This document shows positions 15,638-22,955 of a DNA stretch of 60,235 nt, one piece after another. The notes under the pieces were generated by a model. That model made no database searches, was not told the DNA's origin, and saw only the letters and a list, made by a program, of their open reading frames with translations. Source of the stretch: Bacillota bacterium (GTDB taxonomy: Bacteria; Bacillota; Sulfobacillia; Thermaerobacterales; RSA17); the NCBI GenBank assembly GCA_017577485.1, contig PKRI01000008.1, positions 1 to 60,235 of the forward strand. The letters are read 5' to 3'. Both the position numbers and the translations under genes were made by a program. Numbering within the stretch: the first letter of the stretch is position 1; each line of letters starts with the position of its first letter.

Positions 15638-16488
15638 CCTGGTTCGTCAAGAGCCACGGATTGGGCAACGACTACATCGTGCTGGACGGGCGGGAAACCC
15701 CCTTCGCCCTGACCCCCGCCAACGTCCGGCTCATCTGCGACCGCCACCTGGGCGTGGGTTCCGACGGCATCCTGCTGCTGATGCCTTCGGACCAGGCCGA
15801 TTTCGGCGTGCGCATCTTCAACCCCGACGGCAGCGAGGCGGAGAAGAGCGGCAACGGCCTCCGCATCCTGGCCAAGGCCGTGTACGACCACGGCTACACC
15901 GACAAGACCGAGTTCACCGTGGCCACCCTCGGCGGCGTGGTCCGCGCCCGCCTGCAGCTGGAAGGGCGGCGGGTGCGGGCGGTGTCGGTGGAAATGGGCC
16001 GCGCCACCTTCCGCAGCGGGGAGATCCCGGTGGAGGGGCCGGACCGCGAGGTGGTGGACGAGCCCATCACCGTCCTGGGACAGGCTTTCCAAATCACGGC
16101 GGTATCGGTAGGAAATCCCCACTGCGTCGTCGAAGTCAGCGACCTGGGACAGGTCAACCTGCCCGAGTTGGGCCCGGCCCTTGAGACCCACCCGAGGTTC
16201 CCCCGCCGGACCAATGTACAGTTCGTGCAGGTTTTGAGCCCCGCCGCCATTCGCATGCTGATCTGGGAGCGGGGCGCCGGTCACACCCTGGCTTCCGGCA
16301 GCAGCGCCTGCGCGGCGGCGGCCGCCATGCACCGGAGGGGCAGGGTGGGCGGCAGGGTCGAGGTCCAGATGGAGGGCGGCACCCTGACGGTGGAGATCGG
16401 CGACGACCTGAGCCTGACCCTGACCGGGCCCGTGGAGGAGGTCTGCACGGGCCAGTTGAGCGCTGACCTGCTGGCGAGGTTGGAATAG
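15634..16488 (+). CDS. diaminopimelate epimerase homologue with both catalytic cysteines replaced by serine
   Basis: 284 aa, full-length DapF fold: 'KSHGLGNDYIVLDG', 'GVGSDGILLLMPS', 'MRIFNPDGSEAEKSGNGLRI'-type segment, 'SVGNPHCVVEV', 'WERGAGHTLASGSSACAAAAA'. Active DapF uses two cysteines, one in (A/Q)CGNG and one in ACG(T/S)GACA. Here the aligned residues are Ser72 ('KSGNG') and Ser221 ('ASGSSACA'); Cys225 is in a different position. It may be a divergent epimerase/racemase/dehydratase of the DapF-proline racemase superfamily, or an inactive paralogue. The TTG start overlaps the preceding stop (TTGA), so translation is probably coupled. If it is the only dapF in the genome, its activity is an open question. 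Confidence 0.8.
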   Translation: MTWFVKSHGLGNDYIVLDGRETPFALTPANVRLICDRHLGVGSDGILLLMPSDQADFGVRIFNPDGSEAEKSGNGLRILAKAVYDHGYTDKTEFTVATLGGVVRARLQLEGRRVRAVSVEMGRATFRSGEIPVEGPDREVVDEPITVLGQAFQITAVSVGNPHCVVEVSDLGQVNLPELGPALETHPRFPRRTNVQFVQVLSPAAIRMLIWERGAGHTLASGSSACAAAAAMHRRGRVGGRVEVQMEGGTLTVEIGDDLSLTLTGPVEEVCTGQLSADLLARLE

Positions 16489-16506
16489 GGCCGGGGAGTT
16501 TGCTCA

Positions 16507-17430
16507 ATGACCGCTGGCGCCGACGAGGATCGGTTTGCACGGCTCCACGACCTGATCGTCGACCTGCTCAAGGAACTGGAACGCGAGTACGCCCGGGCAC
16601 GCCATGAGGCCCTGTGCGACCCGCTGACGGGCCTGCCCAACCGGCGGGCGTTCGAGCCCCGGTTGGAGCAGGAGGTGAGCCGCGCCCGCCGCTACGGGCG
16701 CCGGCTCACCCTGATCATGTTCGACATCGACCACTTCAAGGACTACAACGACCGGCACGGGCACCGGTCCGGCGACGAGCTGTTGAAGCGCCTGGGCCGC
16801 ATGCTCACGCGGGAACTGCGGGAGCCCGACCTGGCTTTCCGCATCGGCGGGGAAGAGTTCGTCATCGTGCTGCCCGAAACCAACCTGGACGGGGCCCTGG
16901 CGGTGGTGCGCCGGCTGCAGGAGCGGCTGCGCGGCGATGACCGGATCCCCGTCACCCTCAGTTTTGGTGTGGCCGAGTTCCCGACCCACGCCCTGGATGC
17001 CGAGCCCCTGGTGGAGGCCGCCGACCGCGCCCTGTACCAGGCCAAGGCGGCGGGGCGCGACACGGTGCGGCTGCCCGACGGCTCGGTGCCCGGCGCACCG
17101 GAGCCCGGCGGCGCGCCGGCCGGTGGTGCCGGCCAGGGCAGCAGCGGCCAGGCGGCCAACGGCCAGGGCGGCAACGGCACGCATGCCTCGCCCTGGGCCG
17201 CCGTCCCGCCGCCGCCGGTGCGCCCGGTGGAGGTCGGGTTCCACGTGGACGAGGACCTGCCCGCCAGCATCTGGCTCAACGGCCGGCTCCTGCGGGTGCG
17301 GCAGGTCGTGGTGGTCCCGGCCGTCGGGGGCCCCGAGGAGCCGGAGCGGGTCTTTCACGTCAGCACCGACGACGGTGACTACCGGCTCTTCCGCCGGGCC
17401 GGCCGCTGGTACCTCGAGGGCAAGGCCTGA
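16507..17430 (+). CDS. diguanylate cyclase (GGDEF) with a C-terminal accessory domain
   Basis: 307 aa, no membrane segment. A short N-terminal helix (1-35) leads into a GGDEF domain (~36-190): 'CDPLTGLPNRRAFE', 'LTLIMFDIDHFKDYNDRHGH', active-site GGEEF at 114-118, and the inhibitory I-site RxxD (Arg105-Asp108) the correct five residues before it. It should make cyclic di-GMP and be product-inhibited. After a Gly/Ser/Ala linker (~195-230) a separate domain (~235-307, 'VEVGFHVDEDLPASIWLNGRLLRVRQVV...RVFHVSTDDGDYRLFRR.GRWYLEG') resembles small domains found on bacterial DNA polymerase IV-related proteins (DUF6504-like; tentative). ATG 16507. The stop overlaps the next gene by one base. Confidence 0.88.
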   Translation: MTAGADEDRFARLHDLIVDLLKELEREYARARHEALCDPLTGLPNRRAFEPRLEQEVSRARRYGRRLTLIMFDIDHFKDYNDRHGHRSGDELLKRLGRMLTRELREPDLAFRIGGEEFVIVLPETNLDGALAVVRRLQERLRGDDRIPVTLSFGVAEFPTHALDAEPLVEAADRALYQAKAAGRDTVRLPDGSVPGAPEPGGAPAGGAGQGSSGQAANGQGGNGTHASPWAAVPPPPVRPVEVGFHVDEDLPASIWLNGRLLRVRQVVVVPAVGGPEEPERVFHVSTDDGDYRLFRRAGRWYLEGKA

Positions 17431-18008
17431 TGCGTCAGTCCCTGGCTCTGCTGCTGGCTCCGGTGGTCAGCCCGCGGGCCGGCTTCCGGAGGTTCCTGGA
17501 AGCCCACCGCCAGATCGACCCGGTTTCCCTGCCGCTGTTCAGCCTGCTGCTCTTCTACTTTGCCGCCCTGCTGGCCTACGCCCAGGTCCTGCGCTGGACG
17601 GGACTGGCCTCGGGCGGCGCTGGCCTGCCCGCCGCGGCCGCCGGCGCCCTGACCGCCGCGCTGCCGTTCTTCGGCTCCCTGTGGCTGCTGGCCGCCCTGC
17701 TGGCCTGGGGCCTGGTGTTGTGGTGCGCCGGGATGCTTTTCGGCCGGCGGCGCCCCTACGGCCACTGGGTGGGCCTGGCCGCCGTCTGCTGCGTGCCGGA
17801 AGTGCCGCGGGTCCTGGTGGATGCCGCTGCCACCCTGGGCGGCGCGGGTGGGTTGGCCGCAGCGCTGCCGGTGGACCCCTTCGGCCTGTGGGAAGCGGTG
17901 CTGGTGGCCTTCGGTTTCGCCGCCTACACCGACCGGCCGCTGTGGGCCGGCGCGGCGGTGGCGGCGGCGCTGGCCGCCCTGCAGTGGGGGCTCCGGCTCC
18001 TGGGTTGA
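17430..18008 (+). CDS. Yip1-like integral membrane protein
   Basis: 192 aa with about five hydrophobic segments (~35-52, 60-75, 80-102, 112-130, 150-190). The opening 'LLAPVVSPRAGFRRFLEA' followed by helices resembles Yip1-domain proteins ('P...F..I') of Firmicutes; function unknown. It begins at the ATG within TGATG, overlapping the diguanylate cyclase stop, so the two are probably co-translated. It converges with bioY four bases downstream. Confidence 0.65.
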   Translation: MRQSLALLLAPVVSPRAGFRRFLEAHRQIDPVSLPLFSLLLFYFAALLAYAQVLRWTGLASGGAGLPAAAAGALTAALPFFGSLWLLAALLAWGLVLWCAGMLFGRRRPYGHWVGLAAVCCVPEVPRVLVDAAATLGGAGGLAAALPVDPFGLWEAVLVAFGFAAYTDRPLWAGAAVAAALAALQWGLRLLG

Positions 18009-18012
18009 CGGA

Positions 18013-18576
18013 TCAGCGGGACCGCAGCGCCCCTCGCACCCGCAGGGCCACCGCCGCGGCCAGCGACGCCTTGACGGCGTCGAAGCCGATGAAGGGCAGC
18101 ACGCCCTGGGCCACGGCCGGGCCGGGCCCGTACCCGAAGTAGCGGCACAGCCCCACGACCCCGCCCAGGTAGATGACGGCCAGTCCCGCCAGGGCCGCCG
18201 CCAGCAGCCGCCGGTAGCCGGTAGGGCCGGGGCGGCCCGCCAGGGCGCCGGCTGCCGCGGCCGCCAGGGGCGCTGCCAGCAGGTAGCCGCCGGTGGGCCC
18301 CAGCAGCACGCCCATGCCCGAGGCCAGGCCGGCAAAGACCGGCACGCCCGCGGCGCCCAGTGCCAGGTAGACCGCCTGGCTGGAAGCGCCGCCCGCAGGG
18401 CCCAGGATCAGGCCGCAGGCCAGCATGGCGAACACCTGCAGCGTGAAGGGAACCTCGGTCATGGGCAGCGGCACCGCCAGTTGGGCGGACACGGCGGTCA
18501 GCGCCGTCCCCAGGGCGATGCGGGTGACCCGGCTCGCGGGCGGCCGCCGGGCATCGAAGGGCACGGCGCCGGGCAT
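18013..18576 (-). CDS. bioY: biotin transporter substrate-specific component BioY (ECF S component)
   Basis: 187 aa, about six membrane helices. 'ALTAVSAQLAVPLPMTEVPFTLQVFAMLACGLILGPAGGASSQAVYLALGAAGVPVFAG' and 'GPTGGYLLAAPLAA' are the defining BioY segments ('P..PVP.T.Q...V' and 'GPTGGYL'). It binds biotin in the membrane, with or without the ECF energising module, which is not in the window. The ATG at 18576 has GGAGGGG upstream. It is the last gene of a probable upp-birA-bioY operon; adjacency to birA supports a biotin role. Confidence 0.92.
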   Translation of the reverse strand: MPGAVPFDARRPPASRVTRIALGTALTAVSAQLAVPLPMTEVPFTLQVFAMLACGLILGPAGGASSQAVYLALGAAGVPVFAGLASGMGVLLGPTGGYLLAAPLAAAAAGALAGRPGPTGYRRLLAAALAGLAVIYLGGVVGLCRYFGYGPGPAVAQGVLPFIGFDAVKASLAAAVALRVRGALRSR

Positions 18577-18603
18577 GGGGGAACCCCTCCGTTCCACGGC
18601 CGT

Positions 18604-19476
18604 CTACGCCTGCTGCCCGGCGGCACCCGCGCCGTCGACCCGCAGGGACACGTCGCCGGCGTGAAGGGTGCGGGTGCCTGACGCCGTCGCGATGATCAGC
18701 CCGCCGTCGGGCGCCACGTCCACCACCGTGCCCTCCAGCACGTCCGGCGCCGCCCCGGCCAGCACCTGCACCCGCCGCCCCAGCAGCCAGGATGCCCCCG
18801 AGCGCCAGGCGTCCAGGACGGCCTCCGGCCGGCCGGACTCCAGCACGCCGTACCAGCGGGCCAGCGCCCGGCACAGGGCCGCCGCCAGGGCCGGCCGGTC
18901 GACCCGGCGTCCCGCCGCCTCTTCCAGGGTGACGGCGGCTGCCGCCGCTTCAGGGGGAAAGCCGCCGGCCGGGGGTCTCACGTTGAGCCCGATGCCCACC
19001 ACCGCCCAGCGGGATGGGCCGGCGCCGCCCGCTTCCACCAGGATGCCGCAGACCTTGCGGTCGCCCACCAGCAGGTCGTTGGGCCACTTGATGCGGGCGT
19101 CGACCCCGGCGGCGGCCGCGGTCTCGCGCACGGCCACGGCGGCCGCCAGCGCCAGCAGGCCCCAGCGTGCCGGGTCGAGCCGCGGCCGGAGCAGCACCGA
19201 CATCCAGATGCCGGACCCCGGCGCCGAAACCCAGGAGCGGCCCCGGCGGCCGCGGCCGGCGGTCTGCTGGTCGGCCACCACCGTGGTGCCCTCGGGAGCG
19301 CCCTCGGCGGCCAGGCGGCGGAGCAGCAGGTTGGTGGAGTCCACCGTGGGCACGAACGTGTAGGGCCGGCCGATGGGGCAGTCGCCCAGCAGGGGCAGCA
19401 CCGCCTCGGCGGTGGGCAGGTCCCCGGCGGGCGCAGGCCGGTCCGCGGCGGGCGGCCCGGCGGCGGGCCCGTTCAT
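18604..19476 (-). CDS. birA: biotin-[acetyl-CoA-carboxylase] ligase, without DNA-binding domain
   Basis: 290 aa. Catalytic domain ~35-225: 'FVPTVDSTNLLLRRLAAEGAPEGTTVVADQQTAGRGRRGRSWVSAPGSGIWMSVLLRP' contains the biotinyl-AMP loop GRGRRGR; 'IKWPNDLLVGDRKVCGILVEA' and 'VVGIGLNV' are the other signatures. A C-terminal SH3-like domain follows ('LLGRRVQVLAG..VLEGTVVDVAPDGGLII'). It attaches biotin to carrier proteins. No helix-turn-helix precedes it, so it is not a classical repressor. The ATG overlaps the upp stop (TGATG), and bioY follows 27 bases downstream. Confidence 0.92.
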   Translation of the reverse strand: MNGPAAGPPAADRPAPAGDLPTAEAVLPLLGDCPIGRPYTFVPTVDSTNLLLRRLAAEGAPEGTTVVADQQTAGRGRRGRSWVSAPGSGIWMSVLLRPRLDPARWGLLALAAAVAVRETAAAAGVDARIKWPNDLLVGDRKVCGILVEAGGAGPSRWAVVGIGLNVRPPAGGFPPEAAAAAVTLEEAAGRRVDRPALAAALCRALARWYGVLESGRPEAVLDAWRSGASWLLGRRVQVLAGAAPDVLEGTVVDVAPDGGLIIATASGTRTLHAGDVSLRVDGAGAAGQQA

Positions 19477-20105
19477 CAACGGGTGCCGAACAGGCGGTCG
19501 CCGGCGTCGCCCAGGCCGGGCACGATGTAGCCCTTTTCGTTCAAGCACTGGTCGACCGCCGCGGTATAGATCGGGACGTCGGGATGCGCGCGGTGGAACA
19601 CCTCGATGCCTTCGGGCGCCGCCACCAGGCACATCAGACGGATGCTCCGGGCGCCCTGCCGGCGGATGAGGTGTACCGCCTCGGCGGCCGACCCACCGGT
19701 GGCCAGCATGGGGTCCAGCACGATGACCTCGCGCTGGGCCAGGTCCGGCGGTAGCTTGCAGTAATAGGCCACGGGCTGCAGCGTATCGTGGTCCCGGTAC
19801 AGGCCGATGTGGCCCACCTTGGCGGTGGGGACCAGGCGCAGGATGCCGTTGACCATGCCCAGCCCCGCCCGCAGGATGGGGATCAGGGCCAGGTGCAGGC
19901 CCGTCACCACCCGGCACCGGGCCACGCCCACGGGCGTTTCCACCTCCACCTCCTCGGTCGGCAGGTGGCGCGTGACCTCGTAGGCCATCAGCATCGAAAG
20001 CTCGTCCAGCAGCTCGCGAAAGTCCTTGGGGCCGGTGCGCTTGTCCCGCAGCAGGGCCAGCTTGTGCTGGATCAGCGGGTGATCCAGGACGAGGACCTCC
20101 GACAT
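19476..20105 (-). CDS. upp: uracil phosphoribosyltransferase
   Basis: 209 aa, the normal length. It converts uracil and PRPP to UMP. 'VLDHPLIQHKLALLRDKRTGPKDFRELLDELSMLMAYE' is the Upp N terminus, 'IPILRAGLGMVNGIL' the uracil-site region, and 'VIVLDPMLATGGSAAEAVHLI' the PRPP loop. The ATG at 20105 is preceded by CCGGGGG; an ATG two codons upstream (20111) lacks room for it. First gene of upp-birA-bioY, divergent from the M16 peptidase gene. Confidence 0.95.
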   Translation of the reverse strand: MSEVLVLDHPLIQHKLALLRDKRTGPKDFRELLDELSMLMAYEVTRHLPTEEVEVETPVGVARCRVVTGLHLALIPILRAGLGMVNGILRLVPTAKVGHIGLYRDHDTLQPVAYYCKLPPDLAQREVIVLDPMLATGGSAAEAVHLIRRQGARSIRLMCLVAAPEGIEVFHRAHPDVPIYTAAVDQCLNEKGYIVPGLGDAGDRLFGTR

Positions 20106-20233
20106 GAACATTCCCCCGGCAGTTCAGGTTCGCGCCACAGGCTTCTGCGGCGAAAAGTCGGCTCCCTGCCCGGCAGGGCGGTAGGTGCCGGCGGCGCCGG
20201 GGCAAACCTACCCTCAGGGGAGGGGTCGACCAC

Positions 20234-21550
20234 TTGACCATCGAGCGCCGTCAGTACCCCGAGATCGACATCGACGTGTTCCGGGCCCAGGTGCACGGCC
20301 TGACGGTGCTGGTCGTGCCCCGCCCGGGTTTCCAGCGGCGCTACGCCGCCTTCTCGACCCGGTACGGGGGCAACGACCTGGAGTTCGTGCCGCGGGGCGG
20401 CACGGAGCCCGTCCGCACGCCGTCGGGCATCGCCCACTTTCTGGAGCACCAGCTGTTCGACCGGCCCGAGGGCAGCGTGCTGCAGCGGTTGAGCGCCCTG
20501 GGCGCCAGCCCCAACGCCTATACCAGCAGCACGTCCACCGTCTACTACGTATCGGCCGTCGACGGCTTCGAGCAGGCCCTGGACATCCTGCTGGATTTCG
20601 TCCAGGAGCCGGCTTTCACCGAGGCGGGCGTTGCCAAGGAGCAGGGCATCATCGAGCAGGAGATCCGCATCTACCAGGATTATCCCCATGTCCAGGTCTA
20701 CGAAGACCTGATGCAGGCCCTGTACCAGGCCCACCCGGCCCGGGTGCCCGTCATCGGTACGGTCGAGGACATCCGCCGCATCACGGTGGACCTGCTCAAC
20801 ACCTGCCACCGCACCTTCTACCATCCCCACAACATGCTGCTGGCGGTCATCGGCGACGTGGACCCGGCGGCCGTGGTGGAGCAGGTGGAGCGGGACCTGG
20901 CGGGGCGCTCCTACGGGCCGCCCGAACCCGTCCGGCGGGTTTACCCCGACGAGCCCGAGCCGGTGGCCCGGCCCGAGTCCCGGCGGGCCATGGCCACGGC
21001 CGAAGCCTACGCGGCGGTGGGCTTCAAGCTGGCGCCGCCGGTGCCCGTGGACGGCAGCGCGCCGGCCCCGGAAGCCCAGCGCCGGGTGCTGCTGCTGCAG
21101 CTGGCGCTGGACGCGCTGATCGGCCCGGCCTCGGCCTTCTACCAGCGGCTCTACGACGAGGGCGTCTTCACCGACGCCTTCGGCTACAACGTGGAGGTGC
21201 AGCCCGGCGCGGCCCACGTGCTGGTGTCGGGCCGGACCAACCAGCCCGGGCGCTTCTGCGAGGAAGTGCTGGAGCGGCTGCGCTCCGCCGCCGGCCAGGG
21301 CGTGGACCCGGCGGATTTCGAGCGGGTGCGGCGGGCCCGGCTGGGCAGTTTCCTGTCGGTGCTGGACGACGCCGACGCCCTTAACGGGCTCCTGGTCCGG
21401 GACCGGCTGCTGGGCTTCGATTTCCTGCGCACGGCGCAACTGCTGAGGGATCTGGATGCCGGCGGCGCCGGCGCCGTCCTGGCTGAACTGGGCCGGGACG
21501 GGCGGGCGGCCGTGGCCGTGGTGGAACCGAAGGAGGATGGGCGGCCGTGA
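20234..21550 (+). CDS. M16 family zinc peptidase (YmfH-like, active-site intact)
   Basis: 438 aa. The inverted zinc motif HxxEH is present as His68-Phe-Leu-Glu71-His72 in 'GIAHFLEHQLFD', and the distal glutamate lies in 'IIEQEIRIYQD'. 'LNTCHRTFYHPHNMLLAVIGDVD' is the M16 domain linker. It pairs with the following gene, which lacks the zinc motif, as in the Bacillus YmfF/YmfH pair of paired M16 subunits. No signal peptide, so cytoplasmic. The TTG start at 20234 has GGGGAGGGG upstream. The stop overlaps the next start (GTGA). Confidence 0.9.
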   Translation: MTIERRQYPEIDIDVFRAQVHGLTVLVVPRPGFQRRYAAFSTRYGGNDLEFVPRGGTEPVRTPSGIAHFLEHQLFDRPEGSVLQRLSALGASPNAYTSSTSTVYYVSAVDGFEQALDILLDFVQEPAFTEAGVAKEQGIIEQEIRIYQDYPHVQVYEDLMQALYQAHPARVPVIGTVEDIRRITVDLLNTCHRTFYHPHNMLLAVIGDVDPAAVVEQVERDLAGRSYGPPEPVRRVYPDEPEPVARPESRRAMATAEAYAAVGFKLAPPVPVDGSAPAPEAQRRVLLLQLALDALIGPASAFYQRLYDEGVFTDAFGYNVEVQPGAAHVLVSGRTNQPGRFCEEVLERLRSAAGQGVDPADFERVRRARLGSFLSVLDDADALNGLLVRDRLLGFDFLRTAQLLRDLDAGGAGAVLAELGRDGRAAVAVVEPKEDGRP

Positions 21551-22848
21551 CCGACGCCATGGGCTTTGCCGTGAGCCGGCCGGCGCCGGGGGTGGAAGTG
21601 CGGGTGCGCAGCAGCCAGCGCTTCCACCGGACCACTTTCGCCCTGTTCATCGAGCAGCGGCTGGCGCCCGACCTGGCCTCAGCCACCGCCCTGCTGCCCC
21701 GGGTCCTGCGCCGGGGCACCGCCAGTTACCCCGAGACGCTGGATCTGGAACGGGCCCAGGAGGAACTGTACGGCGCCTCCCTGGACGCCGGCGTCGTCAA
21801 GGTGGGGGAGCGGCACCTGGTGATGTTGTGGCTCACCCTGCCGGCCCAGCGCTACGTGCCCGAGCCGGGGCTCTACGATCGGGGACTGGCCCTGCTGGCC
21901 GAGGCGGCGGCGCGTCCCGCCCGCGACCCCGGCGGCGGCCTGCGGGCCGCCTACGTGGGCCAGGAGGCCCGGGAACTGGCCCGGGAGATCCGTTCCCTCA
22001 AAGACCACAAGATGGGCTGGGCCCAGCAGCGCTGCATCGCCGTCATGTGCGCCGGTGAGCCCTACGGCGTGCCCGAGTTGGGCACCGAGGAGGGCGTGGC
22101 CGCCCTGGACGCCGGCTTCCTGACGGGCTACCACCAGGACCTGCTGGCCCGGCATCCTCTGACCCTTTACGCCTTCGGTCCCTTCGACGACCCCGACGCC
22201 GTGGCCGGGCGCCTGGCCCAGGTAGGGGCCGAACTCAGGGGCGGCGTGCTGGTGGACCTGCCGCCGGCGGCCACCGATGTGCCGGCTCCCGCCGAGCCCC
22301 GGCGGGTCGAGGAGTGGGAAGACATGGCCGGCGGCTGGCTGGTGCTGGGCTTCCGCACCGGCGTGGTGCGGGCTGATCCCGACTATTACGCCATGCTGAT
22401 GCTCAGCGACCTCTACGGCGGGTCCACCCACAGCCGGCTGTTCCTCAAGGTGCGTGAGCGGGCCAGCCTGGCCTACGCGGCCGGCGCCTCCTATGACGCC
22501 AGCAAGGGCGTGATGCTGGCCGTGGCGGGCGTCGACCCGGCCCGCCGCGCCCAGGCCGAGGAGATGATGCTGGCCGAACTGGCGGACCTGGCTGCGGGGA
22601 ACATCGACGCCGGCGAGTTCGCCGCCTCCCGGGCCACCCTGATGCGGCGGCTCAAGGAGCGAGAGGACCGCCCCGGCCAGATGATCATGGCCAACCTGGT
22701 GGGCCGCATCGGCGGCCGCGTGGACGGCCTGGAGGAGGCGCTGGCCCGGCTGGAAGCCGTGACGCCGGAGCAGGTGGCGGCCGCGGCCCGCCGGGTGCGG
22801 CTGGATACCATCTACTTCCTCGGGGGCCGCGGCATTTCAGGTTCGTGA
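21547..22848 (+). CDS. M16 family peptidase-like protein (YmfF-like, no zinc motif)
   Basis: 433 aa, M16 fold without HxxEH: the corresponding region reads 'ALLPRVLRRGTASYPETLDLERAQEELYGASLDAGVVKVGE'. The second domain has 'YAMLMLSDLYGGSTHSRLFLKVRERASLAYAAGASYDASKGVMLAVAGVD', the conserved substrate-side R/Y segment of M16 partner subunits. It probably forms a heterodimer with the preceding YmfH-like subunit. GTG start within GTGA, coupled to the upstream gene. Confidence 0.88.
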   Translation: MTDAMGFAVSRPAPGVEVRVRSSQRFHRTTFALFIEQRLAPDLASATALLPRVLRRGTASYPETLDLERAQEELYGASLDAGVVKVGERHLVMLWLTLPAQRYVPEPGLYDRGLALLAEAAARPARDPGGGLRAAYVGQEARELAREIRSLKDHKMGWAQQRCIAVMCAGEPYGVPELGTEEGVAALDAGFLTGYHQDLLARHPLTLYAFGPFDDPDAVAGRLAQVGAELRGGVLVDLPPAATDVPAPAEPRRVEEWEDMAGGWLVLGFRTGVVRADPDYYAMLMLSDLYGGSTHSRLFLKVRERASLAYAAGASYDASKGVMLAVAGVDPARRAQAEEMMLAELADLAAGNIDAGEFAASRATLMRRLKEREDRPGQMIMANLVGRIGGRVDGLEEALARLEAVTPEQVAAAARRVRLDTIYFLGGRGISGS

Positions 22849-22874
22849 CAGGTCCCGGCCGGCGGCAGGACCTG
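22849..22874 (+). terminator. stem-loop after the M16 gene pair, possible terminator
   Basis: CAGGTCC (22849-22855) pairs with GGACCTG (22868-22874) across a 12-nt GC-rich loop, one base after the M16 stop. There is no T-tract, so termination is only likely, not certain. Confidence 0.4.
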
Positions 22875-22955
22875 CCCCTACCGGCATGAACCAGAAGGGC
22901 TGGCTTCGACTGGTCCAGTGCCCGATCTATGCCGGTGGGAAGGGGAGGAGCCGCC

